Source of the DNA: JAZKDW01 sp040387375
GTDB lineage: Bacteria > Pseudomonadota > Gammaproteobacteria > Burkholderiales > Burkholderiaceae_D
NCBI GenBank assembly: GCA_040387375.1
Contig: JAZKDW010000001.1
Coordinates: 1-64,000, forward strand
Direction: 5' to 3'
Length of the DNA: 64,000 bases
A program made the position numbers and the translations under genes. The notes beneath the pieces are model-generated. The model was not told where the DNA came from. It worked only from the letters and a program-made list of their open reading frames with translations, and searched no databases. This document shows, in pieces, positions 17,466-26,007 of the stretch. How positions within the stretch are numbered: position 1 is the first letter of the stretch; every line of letters starts with the position of its first letter.

Positions 17466-18815
17466 TCAGTCATTACTCAATCGAATTTCTGCTTCCAATG
17501 CCGCGCTGCAGATGTCTCCCAGATCACGGAAGGCGGGCGACAGCTGGTCGACCAGTTGTCCGGTCGCGCCCCAGTTCTCGAATGCCGCCTTCCATTGCCG
17601 CAGTTCTCCCCATATACGGCGGATGATGGCGATCGCCGTCGATCGCTCAGGGGTAAAAGCGGTGAAGCTTGACATCGCATTATCCAGCGTGGCCAGCTTG
17701 CCCTGTTTCCCGACCTGGAGATGCAGCTGGCGCTCGTACGCTATCCCGGGACGCGGCACTACGTCGTAGAGGGGGCTCAACCTCCATCCCGGCAGGCGCG
17801 GGTCCCGCACAAATCCGTGGTTTCGCAAGTGGTCGTCGTCGTTGCTGACAAAAATATTAAAGACCATTCGCCCGAACAGCTCCTCGTTGTTGGCACGAAT
17901 GATGTCAGGGTGGGCATGCATGCGCACCGATTGGGCCAGGTCACGATAGCCCTTTAACCGCGACTCGAATTCATCGCAGGCGACCATCGTCAAGCCGCTG
18001 ACAAACGGAAGGCGTTGCTCTTCCAGACCCTCGCCGGGCAATGTCTTGTAGAGTTCGACGCTGCCATCAACAGCGGCGCCAGCGGACTGCCAATAGCGGT
18101 CGAAGCGGCGAATCATCATCGCCGACTTGCCGCCGATGTCCACGACTTTTACGTCGGGCACCGTCAAGCCGCAAAGCGCGGCCAGCTTCAGCGTAAAACA
18201 CTCTGCATCGGCCACGCTGAAGGTGTCGCCGGCCGTGGGGAATTTGGCTAGCCAAAGCAAGCCTGTCTCATCCCGCACAGATGCCTTTGGCCGCGCGCCG
18301 CCGGCACTGGGCCCGGCTGCGAACACGTCAGCCAGTCGCGCCGGTATCGGCAATCCCCGTTCTATGCGTTCTGCTGCCTCAAGCAGGTATTCAAGCGTGC
18401 GGACATTGGCTGCGCCGGGCAACGCGGGGCTATCCAGCGATGCGCGAACGTCCAGTGCGCCGACACGGTCACTGCCCGCGCCCAGCAGGTAATCCGCCTC
18501 GGTGAGACTGTTGGCTGGCGCTTTTTTCTGGGATTCAATGACACGCCGGCCCCAGGCGTCCGGTGCGGCATCACGGATGCCGCCGAACTGCGTCAACTGG
18601 TTGACTGGAAACAGTTCGACGCCGCGTATTCGTTCCCGATTGAACAGGCTCAGACTCACCGGGTCGATCTCGAATCCGTCCGGGCGGTCGATATACCGGG
18701 TTCCATAAACAAAGCTGGAGGCAATGACTTCCCTCTCTTCCGTTAGCCTGACCCGGCCCGCCGGTACAAATCCGCCCGGCAGGTGGCAGAAGACAAAAAG
18801 TTCGTGTTGGGACAT
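17466..18815 (-). CDS. hipA: HipA-family serine/threonine kinase toxin
   Basis: A 449-residue HipA-like kinase. The N-terminal HipA_N region (to about 100) is followed by the kinase core: ARPKASV, a lysine in LWLAKFP, the catalytic loop SNDDDHLRNHGF and the metal motif PLYDVVP. Kinases of this family phosphorylate glutamyl-tRNA synthetase or other targets and induce dormancy when not held by HipB. Its ATG shares one base with the hipB stop codon, so the pair is one operon with coupled translation. All key motifs are intact, so it should be active. Target specificity is unknown. It is unrelated to the catabolic neighbours. Confidence 0.85.
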   Translation of the reverse strand: MSQHELFVFCHLPGGFVPAGRVRLTEEREVIASSFVYGTRYIDRPDGFEIDPVSLSLFNRERIRGVELFPVNQLTQFGGIRDAAPDAWGRRVIESQKKAPANSLTEADYLLGAGSDRVGALDVRASLDSPALPGAANVRTLEYLLEAAERIERGLPIPARLADVFAAGPSAGGARPKASVRDETGLLWLAKFPTAGDTFSVADAECFTLKLAALCGLTVPDVKVVDIGGKSAMMIRRFDRYWQSAGAAVDGSVELYKTLPGEGLEEQRLPFVSGLTMVACDEFESRLKGYRDLAQSVRMHAHPDIIRANNEELFGRMVFNIFVSNDDDHLRNHGFVRDPRLPGWRLSPLYDVVPRPGIAYERQLHLQVGKQGKLATLDNAMSSFTAFTPERSTAIAIIRRIWGELRQWKAAFENWGATGQLVDQLSPAFRDLGDICSAALEAEIRLSND

Positions 18816-19156
18816 CAGAAATCCAGTTTCTTCAGTTCGGCGCTCGACAGCGGCCGCACGCGTTGCGTTGCTTCCGCATGGGAGAGGGCCTTCAACGATG
18901 GGTCGCTTTCCTGCAGGAGCGCGAGCAGCGACAGGTTCGGAGCAATCGCGTTGAGGTAGCGAAGAATCTGCGCCAGGGTACGGCCGGGGTCGCCTTTTTC
19001 GATCAGCGCCACGGTCGACCGCGCCAGTCCGGCACGGGCAGCTGCGTCAATCTGCCGCATCTTGCGCGCCACTCGCAGGCGGGCGAGCTTGGTGCCCAGT
19101 TCCTGTGCTTCGGAGAGGCGGTCTGATGACATCAAAGGAATTTCGTCGTATTTCAT
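18815..19156 (-). CDS. hipB: HipB-like XRE-family antitoxin/repressor
   Basis: DNA-binding partner of HipA. The helix-turn-helix is clear (LGTKLARLRVARKMRQIDAA then ARAGLARSTVALIEKGD). The open frame runs to 19393, but operator-like palindromes lie at 19187-19276, so I favour a start at 19156 (MKYDEI, preceded closely by AAGGA), giving 113 residues. An ATG at 19204 would place one operator inside the gene, and 19129 is also possible. The C-terminal tail (about 40 residues after the HTH) is longer than in E. coli HipB. Expected function: neutralise HipA and repress the operon by binding the upstream palindromes. Confidence 0.78.
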   Translation of the reverse strand: MKYDEIPLMSSDRLSEAQELGTKLARLRVARKMRQIDAAARAGLARSTVALIEKGDPGRTLAQILRYLNAIAPNLSLLALLQESDPSLKALSHAEATQRVRPLSSAELKKLDF

Positions 19157-19186
19157 GTCCTTAATTTCAGTCTTAAAATAGTTTTG

Positions 19187-19276
19187 GTCTGAGATTACGG
19201 ACATCTTACATCCTAAACAGAATTTGTATAGTCCGTAATTACAGACATAAAAGCGATAGTGTCTGTGATTGCGGAC
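19187..19276. promoter_or_regulatory. Three HipB-operator-like palindromes
   Basis: Three 16-bp near-palindromes of the form GTCTGTRATTRCGGAC occur at 19187-19202 (GTCTGAGATTACGGAC), 19231-19246 (GTCCGTAATTACAGAC, reverse orientation) and 19261-19276 (GTCTGTGATTGCGGAC). Start-to-start spacings are 44 and 30 bp, near whole helical turns, which suits cooperative binding and looping by a HipB dimer array. They lie just upstream of hipB. The rest of the 300-bp gap, to the small gene at 19517, holds nothing I can identify. Confidence 0.75.
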
Positions 19277-19516
19277 ATGAATTATGCTGCTTACTAGCGC
19301 GCGGCCCCACTCCGGCGCTCCGGATGCCATGCCTCTGCTGCCTTCTGGATGCCAGGAAAAATCTGAATAAACAGCAAGCACCACGAGTTTCACGGCTTGA
19401 TTGCAATGTCCCCAATGTTCGGTGCCGCACAGTGTTCATGAGAAGGCCAGCGTATCGTGGTTCATGCCCGACGTCGGATTCGACGCGAATGACCAATTAC
19501 TTATCAGGAGGCTTTC

Positions 19517-19684
19517 ATGACACAGCAAACCAAAGACCAGCACCCGAATCAAGGGCAGTCCCATTCTTCGCAGGAAGCGGAGGAAGTGAACAAGCAAAAA
19601 CAGAAGGCGCAGGAAAACGAAGTGGCTGGCAGGCATAAAAATGACGGCCAGAACGATCACGCAGGCCACAAGACTTCCCGTTAA
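19517..19684 (+). CDS. Small hydrophilic, probably disordered protein (55 aa)
   Basis: Starts at ATG with an ideal ribosome site (CAGGAGG, 6-7 bases upstream) and ends with TAA at 19682. The 55-residue product is nearly all polar: rich in Gln, Lys, Glu, His and Asn, with no hydrophobic core, no cysteine and no membrane segment, for example MTQQTKDQHPNQGQSHSSQE. It resembles stress-related, intrinsically disordered hydrophilin-type proteins in composition only; I do not recognise a family. It lies 65 bp before the alternative oxidase gene and might be co-transcribed with it. Confidence 0.7.
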   Translation: MTQQTKDQHPNQGQSHSSQEAEEVNKQKQKAQENEVAGRHKNDGQNDHAGHKTSR

Positions 19685-19749
19685 GGGCCGCTCCCCATGA
19701 TGGGCGTCCGCCTGCATGGGTAACCGAACCAGAAAGCATCCTGCCACCC

Positions 19750-20364
19750 ATGCGCGAACCAGCAGATGATCCGGTCCACCATCAACCGCGCGACTTCTCC
19801 GATCGGGTTGCTTTCCGTTTCACCAAATTCCTGCGTTTTCTCGCTGACCGCTTTTTCGCCAGACGATACGGTCACCGCGCCGTCGTGCTGGAAACCGTCG
19901 CCGCCGTACCCGGCATGGTCGGTGGTTTGCTGCAGCACTTGAAGGCACTGCGCCTGATCAAGGACGACAATGGCTGGGTCCGTCAACTGCTCGATGAAGC
20001 GGAAAACGAGCGCATCCATTTGATGACCTTTGTCGAAATTGCACAGCCGTCGAAGTTCGAGCGTGTGGTCATCGGACTGACCCAACTGGTTTTCTATAAC
20101 CTGTACTTTTTCATCTACCTGTTCTCCGCAAAAACCGCGCACCGGATTGTCGGTTATTTTGAAGAGGAGGCGGTTTACAGCTATTCCGAGTATCTGGCCG
20201 GCATTGATGACGGCACGTATGAAAACGTGGCGGCGCCTGCCATCGCCATCAAATACTGGAAGCTTTCGGCCGATGCTCGGCTGCGTGAGGTTGTGATTGC
20301 GGTCCGGGCCGACGAGGCGGGGCATCGGGACGTGAACCATGCGTTTGCGGATGAGCTGAGCTGA
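19750..20364 (+). CDS. aox: Alternative (cyanide-insensitive) ubiquinol oxidase
   Basis: A 204-residue di-iron quinol oxidase. All six iron-ligand positions are visible: Glu48 in VLETVAAVPGM, Glu87 and His90 in EAENERIHLM, a Glu in FEEEAVYSY (138-140), and Glu189 and His192 in RADEAGHRDVNH. Two hydrophobic stretches (about 45-65 and 105-127) would attach it to the inner membrane on one face. The enzyme reduces oxygen to water without pumping protons, relieving over-reduction of the quinone pool. No convincing ribosome site precedes the ATG at 19750. AOX is patchily distributed in bacteria, so this may be an acquired gene. Confidence 0.9.
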   Translation: MREPADDPVHHQPRDFSDRVAFRFTKFLRFLADRFFARRYGHRAVVLETVAAVPGMVGGLLQHLKALRLIKDDNGWVRQLLDEAENERIHLMTFVEIAQPSKFERVVIGLTQLVFYNLYFFIYLFSAKTAHRIVGYFEEEAVYSYSEYLAGIDDGTYENVAAPAIAIKYWKLSADARLREVVIAVRADEAGHRDVNHAFADELS

Positions 20365-20401
20365 CTGCTGTCACCACACCGCGCATTTGATTATCCGGAC
20401 A

Positions 20402-20432
20402 AATCAAAACGCCGGACATATCTGCCCGGCGT
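20402..20432 (-). terminator. Rho-independent terminator of the binding-protein gene
   Basis: On the minus strand ACGCCGG pairs with CCGGCGT around a 10-base loop and is followed by TTTTGATTT, a good intrinsic terminator 10 bp after the binding-protein stop. It may also stop oxidase transcripts from the other side, where GGTTTATT follows the stem. Confidence 0.75.
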
Positions 20433-20441
20433 CCTGGTTTA

Positions 20442-21242
20442 TTACTGACCGATCTGAGCCAGTTTCGGCAGTTTCGGCAGCGGTTGTTTTAACCACTTCT
20501 GGTAAATCGCCTGCAACTTTCCATTCGCCATATTCTCCGCGGTCCATTTATTCACCCAGGCCAATAGCTCCGGGTTGCCCTTGCGCAGACCTACGCAGAG
20601 ATAGTATTGGTCGACCTGATATTTGATCTCGAAGCGCCCCGGAAAACGATCTTCCAATGCCAGGAAGCGGTTATCGGCTGTGCCAAGCGCATCGATCTGG
20701 CCCGAAGCGAGGGCTGAAATGGTCGTCGCATCGTCGTCATAACGAACAATGTCGGCGCCCTTGGGCAGCAGCTTGCCCAGTTGCTGATCCGGTGTCGTCC
20801 CGCGCGCGACGCCGGTCTTTTTGCCGACGAGATCATTGAGGCTGGAGATTTTGGCCGTCTTCTCGGCGAAAATCACTGAACGGGTGAAGGAATACGGGTC
20901 GGAGAAATCCACAATCTTGGCGCGATCCGGCGTGTAGCTGAACGTCGCGATGACGATATCGGCCTTCTTGCTGAGGAGCGATGGAATGCGGCCTTGACCA
21001 TTGGTCGAGACGATTTCCAGTTCGACGCCCAGATCCTTCGCCAGCAACCTTGCAGTCTCGATATCCGATCCCTGCACTTGCTGCTGCGCGTCGGTAAATG
21101 CGTAAGGGGGTGACCCCAGATCCATGGCCACCAGGATCTTGCCCTTGGCCTTGATGTCATCGACTTGATGGGCGCCCGCTGTTCCGGCAGTAGCAAAAAT
21201 TGCTGACGTTGCGATACATAGGACCTTCATAAGCTTGATCAT
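20442..21242 (-). CDS. Amino-acid-type ABC transporter substrate-binding protein
   Basis: A 266-residue periplasmic protein of the SBP_bac_3 (polar amino acid) family. An N-terminal signal peptide ends near TAGAHQ; the mature protein has the KILVAMDLGSPPYAFTD opening, SYTPDRAKIVDFSDPY hinge segment and GTTPDQQL loop of the family. GAGGAGA lies 9 bases before the ATG at 21242. It diverges from the iclR gene, whose operon ends with two permeases and an ATPase of the same transporter class (30031-32093), so these probably form one importer split over two transcripts. The ligand may be a non-amino-acid carboxylate, given the operon enzymes. Confidence 0.87.
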   Translation of the reverse strand: MIKLMKVLCIATSAIFATAGTAGAHQVDDIKAKGKILVAMDLGSPPYAFTDAQQQVQGSDIETARLLAKDLGVELEIVSTNGQGRIPSLLSKKADIVIATFSYTPDRAKIVDFSDPYSFTRSVIFAEKTAKISSLNDLVGKKTGVARGTTPDQQLGKLLPKGADIVRYDDDATTISALASGQIDALGTADNRFLALEDRFPGRFEIKYQVDQYYLCVGLRKGNPELLAWVNKWTAENMANGKLQAIYQKWLKQPLPKLPKLAQIGQ

Positions 21243-21312
21243 TCGAATGTTCTCCTCTTTTTAAAATTCCGGTAGCGACACGCTCTCCGGTGTCTCACGG
21301 TAATTATCTTTG

Positions 21313-21376
21313 CATCGATTTTTAGAAGCGTCAATCTTTATTTCACAATATCAATCTCTTTTCAGAATATGAAAAT
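21313..21376. repeat. Left arm of mirrored control module (binding-protein side)
   Basis: Bases 21313-21376 match the reverse complement of 21527-21590 at about 54 of 64 positions by eye; the outer 43 bp match at 40. The inner end holds TTTCA-N5-TGAAA (21360-21374), an IclR-type dyad. This arm lies 71-134 bp upstream of the leftward binding-protein start, where its promoter should be. Confidence 0.8.
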
Positions 21377-21526
21377 AGGCATATGATTAGTGCATAAAAA
21401 CGCTTCGTTGTGTTCCGTAGAACCGCGCGTTAAGCGGAGTTGGTTTCCACTGTCCAACTTATAAGCCAGTATCAGGTCAACAAAAAAGCCGGACTTGCCT
21501 TGAAAATGATCCAAATTTCTCTTCTT

Positions 21527-21590
21527 TATTTCATGTAATGAAAATACATTGATAATGTGAAATAAAGATTGACGCTTGGAAAAATCGATG
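21527..21590. repeat. Right arm of mirrored control module (iclR side)
   Basis: Reverse-complement partner of 21313-21376. Its inner end carries the second TTTCA-N5-TGAAA dyad (21529-21543). It lies 43-106 bp upstream of the iclR start. The 390-bp divergent gap holds no other feature; the roughly 150 bp between the arms show no gene. Two identical modules in mirror image would let one IclR dimer set control both directions equally (inference). Confidence 0.8.
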
Positions 21591-21632
21591 TGAGAATAAA
21601 TTCAACAATTCATCAATACCGAGGAAAACACC

Positions 21633-22460
21633 GTGCGTTCGAAAAAAGAGCAGGAGGGCGAAGTGTCACAGCAACCATCTGGTGATGCCGGTAGCACGGT
21701 CATCCAGTCAGTCGATAGAGCGCTGGCAATCCTGGAGTTGATTGCGGCTGCAGGTGGAGTGGAAACATTGAACAACATCAGTACTATTTCCGGACTGAAT
21801 ATTTCAACTTGCCATCATCTGATCGCTACCTTGTCCCGCCGCAAATATGTCGTTCGCGCCGAGGGACGTGGCGCTTATGCGCTTGGCCCGCAAATCCAGA
21901 TGCTGGCGAGGGCCTTCAATTCCGACGCGGATCTGTTGCGCCGGGCCGAGCCGTGGATAGATAAAATCAATGAAGTGACCGGCGAGACGGTGCATCTGGC
22001 AACGCTTCAGGGCGACGATCTTGTCACACTGGTCAAGCGCGACGCCCGGCATGCCGTTCGCGTGGATTCGGGCATGATCGGCAAATCCGCCGCGTCTCAT
22101 GCCACCGCCACCGGCAAGGCGATACTCGCCGGGCTCGATGAGGCAGAGGTTGAACGCATCCTGCGGACAAAGGGGATGAAAGCCTACACGCCAAAAACGA
22201 TCACCGATCCGGCCATCCTGCTGGCAGAACTGCGCACCGTACGACAGGATGGATACGCGATGGATCGCGAGGAATTTCAGCCGCATGTAGTCTGTATCGG
22301 CGCGGCGATTGTTGGCGCCGGCGGTCTTATTCTCGGATCAATCAGCGCCTCCACGCCGATCATGCGGGCGGACAAGGATCACCTTGAACTGATGCGCCGC
22401 GAAGTCATGGATGCCGCGCAGGCACTTTCCCAGGCACAGCAGGAGACCGGCAATGCTTGA
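21633..22460 (+). CDS. IclR-family transcriptional regulator
   Basis: A 275-residue regulator starting at GTG with GAGGAAAA upstream. The HTH is near residues 25-75 (ALAILELIAAAGGVETLNNISTISGLNISTCHHLIATLSRRKYV) and the IclR effector domain occupies about 100-260, including AASHATATGKAILAG. It heads the TPP-enzyme operon, whose first enzyme start (22453) overlaps its stop, so it is co-expressed with the pathway it likely controls. The dyads TTTCA-N5-TGAAA in the divergent region are the best candidate binding sites. Confidence 0.88.
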   Translation: MRSKKEQEGEVSQQPSGDAGSTVIQSVDRALAILELIAAAGGVETLNNISTISGLNISTCHHLIATLSRRKYVVRAEGRGAYALGPQIQMLARAFNSDADLLRRAEPWIDKINEVTGETVHLATLQGDDLVTLVKRDARHAVRVDSGMIGKSAASHATATGKAILAGLDEAEVERILRTKGMKAYTPKTITDPAILLAELRTVRQDGYAMDREEFQPHVVCIGAAIVGAGGLILGSISASTPIMRADKDHLELMRREVMDAAQALSQAQQETGNA

Positions 22461-24420
22461 CCGTCAATTGAACGCCGGCACTGCGGCTGTCGACGCGCTG
22501 CCTGACCCAAGCGGCGCGGATGCCGCCGTGAAAAACACTGTGCCGGATTTCTATCAGGGCATGCGAGCCCGCGCCCGCGCCGTCAGCGAATGCGGTGGCC
22601 TGGTCGAGGCGATTGATGCCGGGCGTCTGCCGCAGGTCATTGACATCACCCTGGCGGAAGCGCTGGTGCTTGGCCTGCTGAAGCAAGGCGTGAAGAAATA
22701 TCTTGCGATCTTCGGTCATGGAGCGACGGACCTCGGCGAGGTGCTTCGTGTTTATGAAGAAGAAGGCGTCACCCGCACGTTCAACTTCCGCAACGAAGTG
22801 GCGATGGCACATGCTGCGACAGCGCTGCGCTGGCAATACGGCGAAATTTCCGCCGTCGTCACATCGATCGGTCCGGGCGCATTGCAGGCGATGGCGGGCT
22901 CGCTCGCGGCCGCTTCGAACGGAGTCGGTGTTTACCATATCTACGGTGACGAGACGACCTTCGGCGAAGGCTACAACATGCAGCAGATTCCGAAAGAAGA
23001 ACAGGGCCTGTTCGGACGCATCACGGCGCTGATGGGTCAATCTTATGTGCTGCACACGCCGCAGGCCTTGCGTGATGCACTGCGGCGGGGATCGATCTGC
23101 GTCCATCACCCTTACCGGGCCGGGCCGTTCTATCTGCTCGCGCCGATCAATGTGCAGCCGGCGGTCGCCACATTCAATCTGGCGGCGCTTCCGGGAAAGC
23201 CAACGCTGCCTCTGGTCGCGCCCGCCGACCCATCCGTCTACGACAAGGCAGCGGCGCTGATCGCCAACGCCAGGCGTGTGGTGATCAAGGCGGGTGGCGG
23301 CGCGCGCGGGCATGACGATGCCATCCGGCGTCTGACGCAAGCTGCCGGCGCAGTCGTTGTTCTTTCACCGGGCTCGACAGGTGTCCTGCGCGACGATGAC
23401 TCGCGCAACATGCATGTCGGCGGTTCCAAGGGTTCGATCAGCGGCAACCATGCAATGGCGGAAGCGGATCTTCTGATCTCCATCGGATCGAGGGCGGTCT
23501 GCCAGGCCGATTGTTCCGGCGTTGGTTATCCGAAGATCGAGCAGGTCGTCAACATCAATGGCGATGTGGCGAATGCGCTCCATTACAACCTGACCATTCC
23601 ATTGACCGGCGACATCGGCATCATTGCCAATCGCCTGGCGCAGGAGCTTGAGGCGCATCACCCTGACGCACTGGCGCAGAAACAGGACTGGATCGATGCC
23701 TGCGCGGCCAGGAAAGACGAATGGCTTTCGTTCCGGCGCACAAGGTATGACGCGGCGCGCATGGCCGACGATGTCTGGGGTGAACAGGTGCTCAGCCAGC
23801 CGGCGGCGATCAAGCTGGTATGTGATTTCGCCAAGCAAATCGGTGCGGTCAAGCTGTTTGACGCCGGCGACGTGCAGGCCAACGGTTTTCAGATCGTCGA
23901 GGACGATTGCAGCGGCGACACCTATACCGAAACCGGCGCTTCCTACATGGGGTTTGCGGTCAGCGGATTGCTCGCCTCGGGCATCGCCGACAGTCCGCGC
24001 TACACCATTGCCTTCAGCGGCGACGGCTCGTTCATGATGAACCCGCAAGCGCTCATCGACGCGATCGAACACGGCGTCAGGGGAATGCTGGTGATTTTCG
24101 ATAACCGCCGCATGGCAGCCATCAGCAATCTGCAGCTGGCGCAATACAAACACGATTTCAAGACGAATGACAGTGTGCCCGTGGACTACGTCGGCCTGGC
24201 CGCCTCGGTGGGGGGCGTGTTCGCCATCCATGGCGGCCACAGCGCACAGTCGCTGCGGGACGCTCTTGAGCAGGCTCACCTGCATCCGGGACTGTCAGTG
24301 CTGCACGTGCCGGTGTTCAGCAATGAGGAGCCGCTCGCCGGGCTTGGTGCGTGGGGATCGTGGAATGTCGGGAGCTGGGTTGGCGCAGTTCAGGCGCGCT
24401 GGGTCAAACAGCGTTTGTAG
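22453..24420 (+). CDS. TPP-dependent enzyme related to IolD (trihydroxycyclohexanedione hydrolase)
   Basis: A 655-residue three-domain TPP protein. The catalytic glutamate is in FRNEVAMAHAATA, the substrate region includes IYGDETTFGEGYNMQQIPKEEQGLFG, and the diphosphate motif is GDGSFMMN...NRR. Length and the GDETTFGEG...QQIPKEEQ stretch resemble IolD, which opens the ring of an inositol-derived diketone, more than acetolactate synthase. I use the start MLDRQLN at 22453 (AGGAG upstream, overlapping the iclR stop) rather than the in-frame ATG at 22411. No iolE or iolB homologue of standard type follows, so the substrate is probably another polyhydroxylated diketone or keto acid (inference). 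Confidence 0.8.
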   Translation: MLDRQLNAGTAAVDALPDPSGADAAVKNTVPDFYQGMRARARAVSECGGLVEAIDAGRLPQVIDITLAEALVLGLLKQGVKKYLAIFGHGATDLGEVLRVYEEEGVTRTFNFRNEVAMAHAATALRWQYGEISAVVTSIGPGALQAMAGSLAAASNGVGVYHIYGDETTFGEGYNMQQIPKEEQGLFGRITALMGQSYVLHTPQALRDALRRGSICVHHPYRAGPFYLLAPINVQPAVATFNLAALPGKPTLPLVAPADPSVYDKAAALIANARRVVIKAGGGARGHDDAIRRLTQAAGAVVVLSPGSTGVLRDDDSRNMHVGGSKGSISGNHAMAEADLLISIGSRAVCQADCSGVGYPKIEQVVNINGDVANALHYNLTIPLTGDIGIIANRLAQELEAHHPDALAQKQDWIDACAARKDEWLSFRRTRYDAARMADDVWGEQVLSQPAAIKLVCDFAKQIGAVKLFDAGDVQANGFQIVEDDCSGDTYTETGASYMGFAVSGLLASGIADSPRYTIAFSGDGSFMMNPQALIDAIEHGVRGMLVIFDNRRMAAISNLQLAQYKHDFKTNDSVPVDYVGLAASVGGVFAIHGGHSAQSLRDALEQAHLHPGLSVLHVPVFSNEEPLAGLGAWGSWNVGSWVGAVQARWVKQRL

Positions 24421-24523
24421 AGTCCATATCGCCCGTCTCTGAGGCGATGAAAACAACTGACGGAAACCAGGCGACCCGCTGAATTGCGGGCCGATGGGTA
24501 AACTTTACCTGCACGAGAGCGGA

Positions 24524-25972
24524 ATGACTATAAATCTCTATGAAAATTACGGGCTGTTCATCGATGGACGATGGTCTGCCTCGGCGTCGGGCATAACCCG
24601 ACCGGTCGTCGATCCTGCGAGCGAGGAGAGTGTCGGCACCATTCCCGATGCCACGGAAGACGACCTCGACCGCGCGATCGCTGCCGCCGAAAAGGGCTTT
24701 GCAACCTGGCGGCATGTGCAGCCGTGGGAACGAGCACGGATCCTGCGTTCGGTGGCAGACCGCTTGCGTGCCAGGAGCGATGAGCTGGCGAACCTGATGG
24801 TTGAGGAAACCGGCAAGCCGCGGGCGGAAGCTGTTGGCGAGTGGAGCGCCACCGTAGACCAATTCGAATGGTATGCGGAGGAAACGAAACGTATCTACGG
24901 CCATTCGCTCGACGGCCGGCATCCGGACGTGCGCCTGTCGGTGATCTTCCAGCCCGTGGGTGTCGTCGCGGCCTTTTCGGCCTGGAATTTCCCGGCCTTG
25001 CTGCCGGCACGAAAAATCGCCGCGGCGCTGGCAGCAGGCTGCTCGATCATCATCAAACCGGCCAGTGAAGCGCCCGGCAGCGCAATGGCAATCGTCAAGG
25101 CCTGCGAGGAGGCCGGCATTCCCGATGGCGCCGTCAATCTCGTGACCGGCGACTCCGCCCTCATCTCCAGACACCTGATCGCGTCGACCGTCATCCGCAA
25201 GATATCGCTGACGGGCTCGGTCCCCGTCGGCAAGCAGTTGCTGCGTCTTGCCGCTGATGGCGTGAAGAAGGCGTCGATGGAGCTCGGCGGCCACGCGCCG
25301 GTCATCGTCTTTGCCGATGCCGACCCGCACGAGGCCGGCAAGGCCTGCGCAACCGCGAAGTTTCGTAATGCAGGGCAGGTATGCATTTCGCCCAGCCGAT
25401 TTTATGTGCATGAAAAAATTTACGCGTCGTTTGTCGAGAGTTTTGTGCAAACCACCGCGCTGCTGAAGCTTGGTCACGGGCGTGAAGACGGCGTGACCAT
25501 GGGGCCGATGGCGAGCCGCAGAGGCCTCGAAGCGGCGCAGGTGCTGGTTGCCGACGCCATCGAAAAGGGCGCGACCCTGCTGACCGGGGGCCGTGTGCCA
25601 TCGGGCTTCGATCGTGGATTCTTCTTTGAGCCCACCGTGCTTGGCCGGGTACCCGATGGCGCGCGGATCATGCAGGAAGAACCGTTCGCGCCGATTGCTC
25701 CCATCACCAGCTTTACCGACTACGACGACGTGATCGAACGCGCGAACAGTGTGCCGTTTGGCCTTGCCGGTTATGTCTTCTCCAGCGATCTGCGTCTGGC
25801 GACGAAGGCTGCACAAGATCTGGAAACCGGCATGGTGGGTGTCAATGATCTACTGCTGGCCGCGGCCGAGGCGCCGTTCGGCGGCATCAAGGAAAGCGGC
25901 ATGGGCCGCGAAGGCGGCATGCTCGGCATTCGCGACTACCTCGAAGCCAAATATATAAAGACACGGATATGA
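24524..25972 (+). CDS. Aldehyde dehydrogenase
   Basis: A 482-residue NAD(P)+-dependent aldehyde dehydrogenase. Active-site Glu in MELGGHAPVIVF and Cys in NAGQVCISPSRF; cofactor segment FSAWNFPALLPARKIAAALAAG. The start MTINLYE at 24524 has GAGCGGA just upstream; a start ten codons earlier is open. It resembles the succinate-semialdehyde/glycolaldehyde dehydrogenase branch by its KASMELGGHAP motif. It follows the TPP enzyme by 103 bp and ends four bases into a possible early start of the dehydratase gene, so the genes are one operon. It probably oxidises the aldehyde product of the TPP or dehydratase step. Confidence 0.86.
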   Translation: MTINLYENYGLFIDGRWSASASGITRPVVDPASEESVGTIPDATEDDLDRAIAAAEKGFATWRHVQPWERARILRSVADRLRARSDELANLMVEETGKPRAEAVGEWSATVDQFEWYAEETKRIYGHSLDGRHPDVRLSVIFQPVGVVAAFSAWNFPALLPARKIAAALAAGCSIIIKPASEAPGSAMAIVKACEEAGIPDGAVNLVTGDSALISRHLIASTVIRKISLTGSVPVGKQLLRLAADGVKKASMELGGHAPVIVFADADPHEAGKACATAKFRNAGQVCISPSRFYVHEKIYASFVESFVQTTALLKLGHGREDGVTMGPMASRRGLEAAQVLVADAIEKGATLLTGGRVPSGFDRGFFFEPTVLGRVPDGARIMQEEPFAPIAPITSFTDYDDVIERANSVPFGLAGYVFSSDLRLATKAAQDLETGMVGVNDLLLAAAEAPFGGIKESGMGREGGMLGIRDYLEAKYIKTRI

Positions 25973-26007
25973 GCCACCACGACCCTTTGGAGCAAGAAAG
26001 AAATGCC

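Noticed and set aside
19681..20340. A minus-strand frame of 219 codons opposite the alternative oxidase
   Set aside because: The plus strand encodes all AOX ligand motifs; this is its shadow.
24404..25816. A 470-codon minus-strand frame
   Set aside because: Antisense to an aldehyde dehydrogenase with intact active site; composition typical of shadows.
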